From Nymphaea colorata (lineage: Eukaryota; Streptophyta; Magnoliopsida; Nymphaeales; Nymphaeaceae), in the NCBI RefSeq assembly GCF_008831285.2, contig NC_045148.1, positions 10,669,001-10,733,000 of the forward strand: a DNA stretch of 64,000 bases. Direction: 5' to 3'. Position 1 is the first letter of the stretch; each line of letters begins with the position of its first letter. The translations under genes were made by a program, and so were the position numbers. A model generated the notes under the pieces. The model was not told the origin of the DNA. It ran no database searches and saw only the letters and a program-made list of their open reading frames with translations. Positions 38,388 through 50,750 of this stretch are shown one piece after another.

Positions 38388-38727
38388 GTGCGCAGCGACC
38401 TCTTTGAGATCTATATGAACTCTTCCTGCATAAACACTCTCTCTTGTCATTTTGATATGAATAAAGTTTACCAACCTTTGATCGACGCGAACTTTATAAA
38501 CCCATTATGGAAGTACAACAAAAGTAGATATGTAGAATACAAGAATACTGATTTGTTGAATCTGAATATGTACTTACACTAAAATGGTTGCTCTGAAGTT
38601 GGGATCGGAAGATACACTTCAATTCCTGAATCAGAAGCAAGCGCTTCATCACCAGATCATTTAGTGGGTAGTCATCCAATTTGTTTTCAAAAACCTGACT
38701 CAAACAGGGCAATCAGATCTTCACAGC

Positions 38728-38942
38728 TTTGAGGGGCGTGACACAACCGGGCGGTAAAGTAGCTCACATTTAAGCAACAAAAGGTTCAAATCCCGTAGTT
38801 GCTGCCGCACTCTAGAGTCAAAAAATCTACCGTAGGTTTACGGGAGCCTCAAATCAAGCCAGAACCTTGGAGGCATAAAGATACGACCTGAAAGATTTTA
38901 CTTGGAATACAGTTTTCCCGAAGTACAGACTAAAAAAAAATC
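38728..38942 (+). mobile_element. Possible tRNA-derived SINE with A-tail
   Basis: A B-box-like AGGTTCAAATCCCG lies at 38782-38795, with a weak A-box-like AAGTAGCTCAC ~30 bases before it. The sequence ends in an A-run at 38931-38939. This order (tRNA-like head, body, A-tail) is that of a SINE. Target duplication was not resolved. Confidence 0.4.
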
Positions 38943-39373
38943 ATATGTTCTTAATTGGACCATTCCCAACATGATCAAAGCCTATTGATCAAACTAGCAG
39001 GATTGGATGGAGCAGTGGCAAGCAATAGCGTTCTAAGGTACAAGAAGACGAAAAACAGAGCTAAGACATCAGAAATGCAGGACAGAAATAAGCAGAACTG
39101 CAATTCTTTTTCTTGTTTAAATACTTCAGTGTCAGGTTAGTCTCCTTGTCAATGTTGCTAAACGCATAAATTGTATTGCTCTGCCATCCGCAAAGTAGCT
39201 GCTTGCAGTAAAGGAGCTCATCAAGGAACACCTGATATCACACATCTCCAGGAATGAATATGGTCGGCAATCCTTGGCATCGTCTTTCAACTTTTTAGAG
39301 TTCGTTTGCAATCCAAATCCTTGTATTATTTTACCAAAATCCCAAGATTAGAACAAGTGAAAGGAATTAATGC

Positions 39374-39555
39374 CTGATAACTGAAATGGGTGACAGGCAT
39401 AAGAAATCAGAAATATGGTTGAAACATGTTGCTTGGCAATTAAAATTCCTTCATCTGTCTCGTGCTGATAACTGAAATGGGTGACAGGCATAAGAAATCA
39501 GAAATATGGTTGAAACATGTTGCTTGGCAATTAAAATTCCTTCATCTGTCTCGTG
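39374..39555. repeat. Perfect 91-bp tandem duplication
   Basis: Units 39374-39464 and 39465-39555 are identical as far as I can read them. The identity implies recent origin or an assembly artefact. Confidence 0.9.
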
Positions 39556-40102
39556 ATAAAAAATCACCGCTTGTGAGCTCATGTACAGATTTCCAGTTAA
39601 CAGATTCTCAGTAGCTCAACAAATTTCCAATAATATAGTCTCACAGGTAAAAAGAATATTATGTTTGAACACATGCAATTTTGTTATATTCGATGTATGA
39701 TTACTGGATTTAGAAATAATACTTAGTCACTTTATTATCTTGATCTTTCCAATAACAAAAAGTGCTGTTGTTTGATCGTGTACTAGAGAACGTATGCCCT
39801 AAGAACACAAAGTTCTTTCTCAAATGCCTTCTAAAACTTGGGACTTGCAGATGAAATATCACTACTCAAAATGTTTTATAACTTATGCGTTATCATTTCA
39901 AATTTTTTTCATTTTGACATGTGCAATATCACTTATTAGTATACAAAATTTCCAAAATTATTTTTCTTTAGATTTCCTGTTCAAGTGTTTTCCATTTTTT
40001 TAAAGTAAATTGGGAGTAGAATACTCAAAACGCTATAATGTAGTTTACTTGGGCTTCGTTGTTAGTATCACAATGTGTTAGGTTAGGAGCAACAAATAAT
40101 GT

Positions 40103-40138
40103 AGATTCATAAAATACTATTAACTATTTTATGAATCT
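40103..40138. repeat. Short perfect inverted repeat (14-bp arms)
   Basis: AGATTCATAAAATA and its exact reverse complement are separated by 8 bases. It may be the core of a small MITE-like sequence. It lies about 360 bases upstream of HSCB. Confidence 0.7.
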
Positions 40139-40494
40139 GCCCTACTTTTCATGAAACAATAACAATGTGTTACTGTCACTAAAATCCCCTTAAATATCAG
40201 TTTTAAGTTTATATTACAACCAAAATAACATGGATTCCTGTGTAAACAAGAAAAGAAAAATTAACCTTTCGAACGGCAGGGCGGCAGCGTTGGTTCGACG
40301 AAGAAGGTCTCGGTTCGATCTGGGTACCGCTGACTTGGGACGACGCCCGCCAAAAAAAATACCTGAACCCCGTTCTGTACTATTAAGCGCCTCCGGCCTA
40401 CCCCTCACTCTCTGTCTTCGATCTCTCGAGAAGACTCTGATGTCTGATGACCCGCGCACCATTTTTTTCTCCTCTGCGGCTGTCGGTCTTCATG

Positions 40495-42650
40495 ATGGCG
40501 AGTCGACGGCTTCTCTCTTCTGCCCTCTTGAGGTTCCACCGGTGTTCGTGCCGCTTGCCATTCATCCCTTCCACAGGGATCGAGCCCAAGCTTGATTTGG
40601 GGGACGCATCATCGAAAGAACCGTTTTCTTGTGATGGGTACAAGGATTTCCGACTTGTTTCCCATTTTTCGACCAATGTCAGATTTTATCGGCGAGCTTT
40701 CTCCTCTGAAGCCATTGAGAGCTGCTGGGCCTGCGGCGCGTCGTCTCCGTTTCTTTATTGTGATTCTTGTGGAAGTATTCAGCCTGTCGATCCTTCCGTA
40801 GATTACTTCCAAATATTCGGCATGTAAGTTTCTCCTCTAGAAGTGCTGTTCTTCTCTTATTTCCTTGGTTGGAAGATTGGCCATCATAATCAACAGTGGC
40901 GGCAGATTTTCTGGTAAAAGAATCTTCCTTGATTGTGTAATCGTTATGGAAACATAGTATGTGGGCAACGCAAAGTATTCATTAATAGTTTCGATTTTTA
41001 GATTGTTTTTTCTTCATGGTCTCTTCATGGCCTATGGAAGTTTGTCGATGACGTAGGAAATTTTATTGGAAATTGATAGGGAGAAGAGCTTCGATGTTGA
41101 AGGCCACAGGTTAGAGGCTAGGTACAAAGATTGGCAGAAGAAACTCCATCCTGATTTGGTCCATACCAAATCTGAGGTCCGAACATTTAATCTTGGTTAC
41201 ATACTTAATCCCTTTTCTTCTTTAATGGGTTTTTTCGTGCAAAGATGTGACAAGGAGTCAGTTTGATTGATTCGTTGAAGTATAGTGCAGGGTGGACGAT
41301 TTCAAAGTGGCTTGTCCTTTCTGTTTTATTGATTGGTTCTCTTGGGTTATGGCGCAGAAAGAAAAGGCTTATGCTGCTGAACAATCTGCTCGTGTAATTG
41401 AAGGTTACCGCACATTGACTAAGCCATTGACAAGGGCATCATACTTGGTAAGCGAATGATTCCTATCTACATTATTGCGTGTATTTACAGCAAAGCCTTC
41501 TCTAACAGTAGGAGTCTAATTTTTTTTTTCCATTTTGGGTGAAAGGATACCATGTTTGAATGTTTCATCAATTTTATGTGTGTATGGATGTGTATGTGTC
41601 ATGTGTGTGTCTCGTCTCCCACTTCCTTATCTTTGCAACCGATGTCTTGCTGCAGACATATCCATATAATGTCCTGTCCTGCATTCTCCTTGCGATATGC
41701 GGATTATAAGTCTGAAGCATGTCTGGCACCTGTGGACTATGATCTTTACATCTATATAATGATATCTGAAATGCATTAGGACATAATTTTGCTGTGGTTT
41801 TGTTCCTTCTCCTAGAAGTACTCTCTCTCTCGCTCTCTCTCTTTCTCTCCATACAAAGGGACAAGGGCAAATGTATATCCCAATAGCAGGTGACTTGCGT
41901 GCTAAAGTAGAAGCTGTGTGTGAATTTGTTGAGGTTTCTCTCTCTCTCTACCTCTTTCGCTAGCTTTCCTTGCATTTGACACAGTCATGCTGTGGGTTGG
42001 TCTATAACGGGGAGATGATACTAATTTGGAACATTAGTATTCATGGCGCTTGCAGTTCTAATCTTGAATATAGGGTTGCTCTTTTTTGTTCTATATAAGT
42101 AGGAATGAGATGGCTAATATTGTTGGGCTATTATGCTAATGAGACTTGCCGTGTTTGTCTTGGTAGTTGCAACTCGAAGGTGTTCATGTCGACCAAGAAA
42201 AAACAATTTCAGATCCTGAATTACTCATGGAGGTAACAGATCGAGGAACCCCGATATCCTGACTTTGCCTACTGAGGCTTTATCTGGAGAGAACTGAAGC
42301 CATAAATGTCCTCATTAGCATACCTCCTCTGTTAATTCTATGACAGGCCATGGAGATCAGAGAATCCGTAGATGAAGCAACCGACGCCAAATCTCTAAAC
42401 CATGTTAAATCTCAGGTATGCTCTTTCATGTAAGTGCATATGCCCGATTCACATTTTCATTCTTCCGTAGGTCCCCAGTTTTAGATGACGTCCTGATTTT
42501 TTGTGTTTGCAGATCGACAGCAAACTAGAACACTGGCGTAATTTGTTTAGAATTGCATTCAGGAGCCGTGATTTTGAAGATGCTGTCAAGTCAATTCAGA
42601 GGATGACGTACTACGAGCGTGCCGTTGAAGAAATAGTGAAAAAACTGTGA
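40495..42650 (+). CDS. HSCB: Mitochondrial iron-sulfur cluster co-chaperone HSCB
   Basis: Six exons: 40495-40823, 41080-41176, 41358-41447, 42167-42232, 42347-42415 and 42513-42650, all GT-AG, giving 262 aa from ATG 40495. An in-frame ATG at 40447 would add 16 residues; I prefer 40495 because MASRRLLSSALLRFHR is a typical mitochondrial presequence. Two CxxC pairs (CWAC 77-80 and CDSC 89-92) form the zinc-type domain seen in eukaryotic HSCB. The J domain follows, with FQIFGM at its start and the invariant HPD at 133-135. The C-terminal three-helix domain ends in YYERAVEEIVKKL. HSCB stimulates the mitochondrial Hsp70 ATPase and binds the ISU scaffold for Fe-S cluster transfer. The exon 2 acceptor was chosen at GATAG|GGAG because it restores frame and the family EKS(F/Y) junction; an upstream AG at 41056 breaks the frame. 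Confidence 0.95.
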
Positions 42651-44486
42651 TGTTTCTCATTTGGATTACAGAGTTCAGGCACCTGTCTACTTCGGTTGTC
42701 TCGCTGAAGGAGGTCAGCAGTCCTGTATGTGGGAGGCCGTGTCGAGGATGGAAGACTGTACTGGTGGTCAGGACAGGAGTGTTGGAGAGCGCTTTCACAA
42801 ACTGCCATGAGAAACGAACAAAATGCCATCTGCTTTGATCATACCCAGGGAACTTAATATTCTCACTCTTCACTGGGGAAAAGATTCCCTCTTCCAGCAT
42901 GATAAACACGACATAATTGTATTGAAAAAGTAATTGATATTAAATATCTTCAGTTAATAATTTCCTGGGCGCATGTTATGCACTATCCATTGGGTCATAC
43001 TGACGTGAGTCCTACCTAGACCACTATTAGGGAAGGATTTCCTGTATCTCTTTTGGTTGACTAATTGTATTTCTGCATTGCGATCCAAGAAGGAGAATAT
43101 GTGTACATGTTGATCCCTCAAGTTGAATCTGCATATAGTGGGTTTCCTGCCTCTTGGTTTGAATTCTGCTTGAAGGTATTGATTATAAAATGTTCGTCCT
43201 GAATTTGTTTCAGGTTGGTGGTTCTTGTGTGCCATGGATAGTATCGAATGTTGTTGAGCTCGCTGTTTTCTGTCTGATATCAGCCACATTGTGGATTTTT
43301 GAGGGGCTTTTGCCACAAAAGTATATCCTTTGGCCTTTCGAAATCAGACCGTTGATCACCTTGGCTAGTTATACTGCCAGTCATGCAAGCAAACAAAGGC
43401 TCTTTTCCTCATTTAAAATTTTATAGAGATTCAAGATGGCACATCTCAAATGTGTGCCTTAACTGTAACTACAAAGCAGATCAGCCAAGCAACAGGCAAC
43501 ACCCTAAACTCCAAGGACACAGACCAAGAATCTTACTGAGCTACCTCAAACCCAAAAGGTCGCCACCTATATCAAGCAAAGTACCTTCAGTCCTGGAGGA
43601 CAGTTGCAGGGTCAGCAATTTAAACAACAAGAGATACTTTCTGCATATACCTCTGGGTGGATCAGAGAGGTGAGAGGAACAACAGGTGCATCGAAAAGTT
43701 TTGACATTTCTCTCCAGAGGGTCAGATCTGAGTTTTCCCTTCGAATTCAGTATTCGATTCTGAAAAGTGTCATGCATGTCACAGTTTGTGGGTTATGTCG
43801 ATTTTGAGCCAAAGCGAGGCCGTGCGCAAACCTTGACCATATATGCTACAGCCATAGATAGCAGGATCCCTCGTGACTGCTGTCACTTGATCCAGACTCT
43901 CACGAGGTGAACGCTTTTTGGTTGGCATGACCTGGGAGTAGACTTCTTAATCCAAAAACCTAAGATGAATGAGGCCAATCGATTCTGTGAACCTAAGATG
44001 GTTAATTTAGGGAAGCCTGATCAATCATGAAAACCATGGCTTAATCAGCAGGTCTTAAGTTCCGACTGAAACTTCTACCAAATTCTATTCTCATTGCATG
44101 GCAGTTAGTCATACGATCACTGAGGAGGTTGTGGGTTCGAAGCATCGTGTCACCAGCAAAGACTTGCTTTTTCTTTGAGTGGAAGAAGGAAAGTCTTGAA
44201 TAGAGAAAGAAGTCAGGGCAACAATAATGCACCACCCTCCAATCAAGTTGCAGCGACCAACCATTTCCTAATCTTGAGTTTATTTATTGATCAGTAGACA
44301 TGACCCTTGCTATTGCGGCATCTTAATGACTGACCCCTAATTTCCTTTTAACCTGAACCGTACTCAACCGCTCCTGTATCTCTATCTCCTACCCTACTTT
44401 CTGTTCTCCGCCTTTTGAGGGTGTACTGCAAGTTCGCAGCCTTTTTGCTCTCAGAAAATCTACATCTCTGGTGTTGTCAGAGTGAT
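42651..44486. other. Intergenic region between HSCB and the trihelix gene
   Basis: Presumed HSCB 3' UTR, then non-coding DNA with a SINE-like sequence near 44.1 kb. A run of moderately long open frames at 43.19-43.81 kb on both strands shows no domain. Confidence 0.5.
44095..44240 (+). mobile_element. Possible tRNA-derived SINE fragment
   Basis: GGCAGTTAGTC (A-box-like) is followed ~30 bases later by GTGGGTTCGAAGCA (B-box-like), the spacing of a tRNA promoter, with no closing cloverleaf. Confidence 0.4.
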
Positions 44487-45571
44487 ATGGAAGGTTCGAA
44501 AGATGCTGACTCTGATTCGTGCACAGAACCCCATGTTGGAGGACGAAGCTCTCCCGCTGAGAAAGGCCTCGAAATTGGCTTCGACGCTGATATGGAAAGA
44601 CACCCACCTCGCTTCCCTCGTTGGACAAGGCAGGAGATCATAGTTTTGATTGAAGGGAAGCGGTTAGAGGAATCCAAGGGCAGGAAATATAGGGTAATTG
44701 ATGGTGAGAGCACTGCCAACGTCGAGTCTAAGTGGTCCTCAATCTCTTCCTATTGCAAGAAACACGGCGTCTACAGAGAAGCAGTCCAGTGCAGGAAGAG
44801 GTGGAGCACCCTTTCGAGAGATTACAAGAGAATCAAAGAGTGGGAGGCGACGAACAGAAACGCGTCTTTTTGGGTATTGAGGACCGACTTGAGGAGAGAG
44901 AACAAGCTCCCCGGGTTTTTTGATCCAGAGCTGTATGAAGTGCTGGAGAGATGCTTTGGTGGCAAAAGAAACGATCATTTTTCTGTGAAGGTTGAGCCGG
45001 AAGCGGTTTTGGATGATAGCCAGGCAAAACCTGATGAAGGGTTGTTCTCAGATGCTGAACACTCTGTCCATGAAGATGCCGTCCCTGAAAGCCCGGAGAA
45101 ACAAATTGTGGATAGCCCCTCTGTTACTCCAGGTAAGCCTTCTTCAATTTTGTTTTATGGTGTACTTAGTGCTGCAAAAAATATGTTACAGATGAATTTC
45201 ATGTTTCGATCGATTTGGTTATTCGTGAAATTTTTATTTGCTTTTGTTGCTATGTTATTAAAAATTCAGGCATCCAACCGGATAAGACGGCAACGCCATG
45301 CTCAACTGCAGAGAGGGGTTCCCCTTCCCACATTCAAGGTAAGAAGAGAAGGCTCTCGAGTCCAGAAGAGAATGGTGGTAGGAACGCGAGGCAGCAGCAA
45401 ATTCTTTCGGTTCTTGAAAGAAACGGGATGGCTTTGAGTGCTCATATTGCAGCACATAATTTGAATTGCGAACTGGATAGAAACCAGAGAGCTGAACAGG
45501 GGAAGAATTTGATTGGCGTCTTGGCCAAATTGGCCGACACGTTGGGTAGAATTGCGGACAAATTAGCCTGA
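44487..45571 (+). CDS. Trihelix transcription factor, ASR3-like (SH4 clade)
   Basis: Two exons, 44487-45132 and 45270-45571, with a GT-AG phase-1 intron, giving 315 aa. The first in-frame ATG after the upstream open stretch was taken as start. The trihelix (Myb/SANT-like) DNA-binding domain spans about residues 43-120 (PRWTRQEI, SKWSSISSYCKKHG, QCRKRWSTLSRDYKRIKEWE), followed by the family block WVLRTDLRREN-KLPGFFD. An acidic linker with several SP/TP sites (ESPEK, DSPSVTPG) precedes a basic KKRRLS and a C-terminal coiled coil (QILSVLERNG to KLADTLGRIADKLA), probably for dimerisation. In Arabidopsis ASR3 is a repressor of immune genes phosphorylated by MPK4. The same role here is inference. 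The clear LxLxL EAR repressor motif was not seen. Confidence 0.92.
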
Positions 45572-48270
45572 GCTTTGTCTTCTTTTCCAAAATTATGATA
45601 GGAGCTGGTCAACTTGCTTTTGCAGGCTTACACTGGATAGGAAAAAATGATGTATACTGTTGTATGGAATTTTCTTTCGTTGTATGATATACAGAGCATT
45701 ATATAGAGTCTGTGAGCTGCATCTTTAGTTCTGTTGCCTCTATTGCATCTGCTATCAAATGACAAGTATTCTGGAATTACAGTGCGATCACTTTTAACAT
45801 ATTAGATGCTAGTTTCTTATCCTTGCTTCCGAGTTAATCTTTTGAATTCGAGGATGCTTTGTGACAACGGATGCATAAATTTCCTTGCCTTGGGTGGCCT
45901 TCCACAGTCTGGTTTTTTGGGGCTTGACTAGTAGAGACAAAGTTGTGATGCAGGTCATCTAATGTTTGCCTGTAAATATCATTCATTCTAATAAATGGAA
46001 GGGAGCCTAACTCCCAGCATACTGCTGTTGGAAATTTCCTTGCCTTGTGCTTTTTTTTTCCTAGTGGAATTCTTCTTGAAGATGAAAAAGCATGAGTTTG
46101 TTGAATGCTTTTCTTTTTGTAGTTGAAATTTCTGAGCTGGGTTATCATTTTTATTTTCTGATTAGTTGAAGTGAGGGTTTGGCCATTTCAATTGTAACTT
46201 CTTAGATGGCAAGAAACCCTTTAAGAAGGAAAAACCTAGGTGAGCCCTGAGCAACAAGCCTTACAACGACAAAACACCATGGGATAGCTGAGGCTGCAGC
46301 ATGGCAGGGTTTGAACTTTGAACTCATTTCTCTATTTCAATTGTAATTGATGTGTGACTTCTGTGTTCCTTAACTGCCCGTTGTTGCAAACTTATTCAGT
46401 GTTTCAGATCCTCAATCTTTATTCTCAACATGCTGACACAATCACACGATGGTTGTGGCATGGGTGGTAACTGATCACATGGCTCAGGCAGATGACTACA
46501 TGTGTGGTTAAGTCAAAATCTTGATTTGAATCTATTTTACATTGTTTGATTCCAGGAATAACTTCGCAACGTCTCTGAGGCAGTAAAACACCTTTTTGCA
46601 CCATCTAATTGAAGCCTTTGGGTTCCTGTCATTGTAAAGCAGGAGCTGCTCCGTTCAGGTGAAACTTAGCTTCAAATGCATCCTGTACATCAACAGGTCT
46701 TTACTTTTATATTAGAATATGGCTTTTCTGGTAATTACACTGAAATTATTGTATTTAGCTGACTCTTTTATATTCTTCCCAATTTACTACATAATTCTGC
46801 ATTTCATGCTTTGATTTGCTGAATTAAGAATTCACTTTTATTCTTTTAATTGGTAATTGGTCGCTTGTTAAGTTTCTGAGCAAAAACATTGTGAGAGGTC
46901 AAGTTGGAATTTAAGAGTGAGAACGTCCGTCGAAGTAAATTATTTCAAGTACCAACTTTCTCTTCTTACACTGTCATTGGATATATTATGTTTTGTGTTG
47001 TTTTGTTGAAATTTCTACTGAACAGCTTGGGGGTGTCCATGGTAGATTATCTAATAATGGATTTTCTGCAGTATTTTCTTCCCATCAGATTCTAAGTACA
47101 ACATGAGTAGAGTTGCCTGAAGCAACTCCCTTTTGTGTAATGTGCCCACAAACAGTGCAAGCATGTTTTGGGGCAATTTATCAATAAAATATGCAGGACA
47201 TAATTGGCTGCTTGTTTCTATGTTTACATTATGCTTCCTAGATGAAATACCATGTTTTTCTACGTTGTATAGTACTTGTCATCTTTTTCTTGCTGCATGA
47301 TCTTCATAAAGATTTGATCTTAGTTTTCAGATTGACAGGGATGGTTATTTCTGGAAACAGTAGCCTAAGAAAGTTTTGAGGTGATTAATTACGGGATCAC
47401 ACATAAAAATTATGAGGATTGTCCTCAGATGTATAATGATCGCAGAACTTTCTTTAGGTCTTTATAGATTCATCTTTTCCTCTTTACCTTTTGCGTTTCC
47501 TCACTTCAGCTTTCTCTTGGTTCTTCACTTTTCTTACTGGCTTTCTCTTTTATAATCCACTGCATCTTGGCTGCTTTCATATTGTAGTATGAAATTGTCA
47601 TAAATGCTTATTGTATTCTCAAAGTGCCTTGCTTGGAAATTTATGGGCCTCGTCTCCTTGATTGCTACGTTCAGCCTCTGACGGAGCTCCAGCTTTTCTT
47701 CATCTCACTATACTTCAGAAAGGAATTTCAGATCTTGTGTAGATTTATAATATCAAGTGTTTGTGGTTATCATGCTAACGACATATTGCTACCTGTCTTA
47801 TACTCTCGCTTGAAATGAAAGTGACGGCCCTAATAGTTTTTTGCATGATGCATGGTTATATTTGCTTTAGAGGAAAGAAAAGTCTAGAGGAAAACAGGGA
47901 GGTGATGCTGAGGAGCAATAACTTTAGAAAAGAAAATCTTCCTGCTCTTTCTATTTAAAATGCTGCCGACAGTCAGCGGGCAAGATCAGATCTCATGTTC
48001 TTCTAGTTGGCAGTTGTGAGAACTCCATTGAAGAGCATTGCAGCAACTAGTTATTTGCTCCTACCGAACGGAGCAATTAAATGTATACCTATTTATGGTT
48101 CTTTTATGTGCGAGCGAATCTAGAGTAACCTTTTGCAGATGGAGAGAATAGAGTGTCAAAGGTCAAGAAAAAATAAAACCAAGCTGCCAGTAAAACTTCT
48201 CACTGCAATTGGAGGTTTACTTTTCCTTTTTCCTTGACCTGCAAGGGAAGAAAAGGTGACCTCCGTTATG

Positions 48271-48525
48271 GATGTTAATGCAAGGGAAGCTTATATGCAA
48301 CTATTGTCTCGTCATCTTGAAATCTCAAAAAGTGAACCACCATGAGCTCACCATAATATATTCTCAATGGGTCACTACCCTAGCTTAGCTTCGACAGATG
48401 TTAACAAAGGGGAAGGCTGTATATGCTGCTGCTGTCTCATCATTTTAAATCTCAGAAAAAGTGAGCAACCATGAGCTCACCATAATATATTCTCAATGGC
48501 ACTAACCTACCTTATCTTCGACAGT
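48271..48525. repeat. ~126-bp degenerate tandem duplication
   Basis: Two copies beginning GATGTTAA at 48271 and 48397 share CCATGAGCTCACCATAATAT and TATTCTCAATGG near their ends. Confidence 0.8.
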
Positions 48526-50029
48526 TGTAGGCCACTAGAATGGGGGGATCACCCATGTTGAACAACCCTAGTAATACTATTTAAGATGGATGCCCTTTTG
48601 ATGATGAAGATGACTATGATGTGAACAGAGGTGCATCTCTAAGTTGTGTTTCATCGACCGAAAAAGGGAAAAAGAGCACTAAAACCATGGAAGAAATTCG
48701 TATTGCTACAGCAAACTTCACAGCAATAGTGTAAAACTTCTGCCTGCCATCATCAGTTACGTGCTTAGTGCAATATGCGTTTGCTTTTACAAGTCTCATC
48801 AGTCACCTCTTTCCAACCACAAACTTACAGGACTATTTTCAGTCAATTCGTGTTATCAGAGACGAAGTAGACCCTTTCTTGAGGTTTATACCCAACAAAG
48901 GGCCTTGAATTGGACTGATTCCTAACTTGACCGAGTCGACAAGTCTACTCACTGACCTGGTGTCCCGATCAACCTTTGGACGAGACTTGCAGGGAAGATG
49001 TAAACGTAAAAATGTTTCCAGTAACCATTTCCTTCGCATTCAACAGTTTTTTCTTGGAGAGAGAGAGTCTTTCAGTGGAGACTTCAAAATGTAAACTAAA
49101 TTTAATAGATATTGGGCAGATGCGTTTCTCCACAAAAGGGTGAAAAGGCATCTCCTTCGGCGAGCAGTCGTTGCAGTAAGGCAGCGGTCGTCCACCACCA
49201 CTGGCCTAAGTTTTACTGGTTTAGATTATCCAGTTGGACTGGTTTAGATTAGCTGGCCGTGGAATGGGCTGTGAATTGATGATGAAACCACCCTGTAGCT
49301 TCGGGGAATTGGGTATTGATATAATTATAATATTGGTGTTCGTCGCAAAAAGGGACAGTCTCTTCCCTGCAACCTATGAGGTCTGTCAGTCCTTTAATGC
49401 TGCTCTGCGTGTTATTAATTCACATGGTCCTCAGGGAATCAGGAATACGTCAACCTTTTTTTTTTTTTTTTTTTGTAGTAAAACAAGATTTGCACTTTCC
49501 TGTGAGGAGTGATGCAACTGTTCTGCCGTTGACAGGACTTTTCCCTGTCAAGATTAGAATTGCGTTTACAATCATTCACCGGAGCTTTCTCTGTTCTCTG
49601 GAGTTTGCAGAAGCGACGATCAAGCTTCTTTAACAAATGAATTGTATTAGTGGGTAGCTGTTCACTGCTAATTTCCACAAACTTCAAGGAGCACCACCAC
49701 ACAAATGGGTGCGGAGTCTTTACGTCGATCAAGGGATAAGAAGTGAAACCAGATGGTTATTATGTGTATCGTCCGAATGAAAAGCGACCGATCCGTTAAA
49801 GTGTCGTCAGCCAGAGCGATGCTCTAGGTATTTGCGCCTGAGAGTGCTTTCTCTCTGCTGTCCTATTGTAGCTCTCCTTTTTCTTTGGGATCAAGTTTTA
49901 TAAGTTGTTCCTTGTATATAATGAAGATAAGTAGAAGGTAGACCATATTGTTAATGAGTAAATATATATATTTACTTTAATGCACTTTAATGCCTAAACA
50001 TTACATGTGCACAATGAATATTTTTAATT

Positions 50030-50750
50030 ATATTGTTATTTCATATTTTTATCATTATCTCATATCTTTGTCATTATTTCGTATCCCTCTAATTTTTTAA
50101 TATACAATATCTCATACCCCATGCCATTATCATATCTCTTCCTATCATTATCATTATCTCATACCCTTATTATTATCATACCCATCATCTCATGTCCCCC
50201 TACCATACCCTTATTATTATCATACCCATCATCTCATGTCCCCCTACCATTATGATACCATTATGATGAACTCATAACATCTCATACCCATTATGGCATG
50301 CTCTTGTCATTATCATACTTGTGTTGTTATCATATACTCCCGATTATTATCATATCTTTATTATTATATTGTATTCATTATTTCATACCCTTGTTATTAT
50401 CATACCTATGTCTTATCTCACATCCATTATCTTATGCCCCTGCTCATTATGATGAACCCATAACATCGCAGACCCATTATGTTATGCTCTTATCATTATC
50501 ATATTCATTTTGTTATCTCATACCCATTATTTTATACCTCAATCATTATCTCATACTTGTATTGTGGGTATGAGATAATGATTGAGGTATGAAATAATAA
50601 CAAGTATGAGATAACGACAAGAATATAAGATAATGATAATGAAATGAAACAATGATTTTGAGATAAAGACAAAAGTATGAGATGATGTATATGAAATAAC
50701 AATATAGGTATGAGATAATGACAAATGATGAGATAACACTATGAGCGAGA
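50030..50750. repeat. Strand-switching simple repeat with central hairpin
   Basis: From about 50030 to 50560 the plus strand is a degenerate array of CATTATCTCATACC-type units. From 50568 to 50750 the same motif appears as its reverse complement (GGTATGAGATAATG). The switch point is a near-perfect inverted repeat: arms 50526-50556 and 50568-50598, one mismatch in 31, with an 11-base loop. Within the array a ~44-bp unit is duplicated exactly (50161-50204 and 50205-50248). Confidence 0.85.

Larger units (their letters stand above)
38388..40494. other. Intergenic region upstream of HSCB
   Basis: It holds a SINE-like sequence, a perfect 91-bp tandem duplication and a small hairpin. On the minus strand, 38.60-38.67 and 39.16-39.33 kb show open, exon-like stretches flanked by AG and GT, but no family is recognisable. 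The last ~250 bases, GC-rich, are probably the HSCB promoter and 5' UTR. Confidence 0.45.

Noticed and set aside
38728-38815. A tRNA gene
   Set aside because: The T-arm-like GGTTCAAATCC is present, but acceptor, D and anticodon stems do not pair. A SINE head is a better explanation.
41056-41080. Acceptor at 41056 for HSCB exon 2
   Set aside because: It would put the downstream HPD-containing sequence out of frame with exon 1. The acceptor ending at 41079 restores both frame and the conserved FGMEKS junction.
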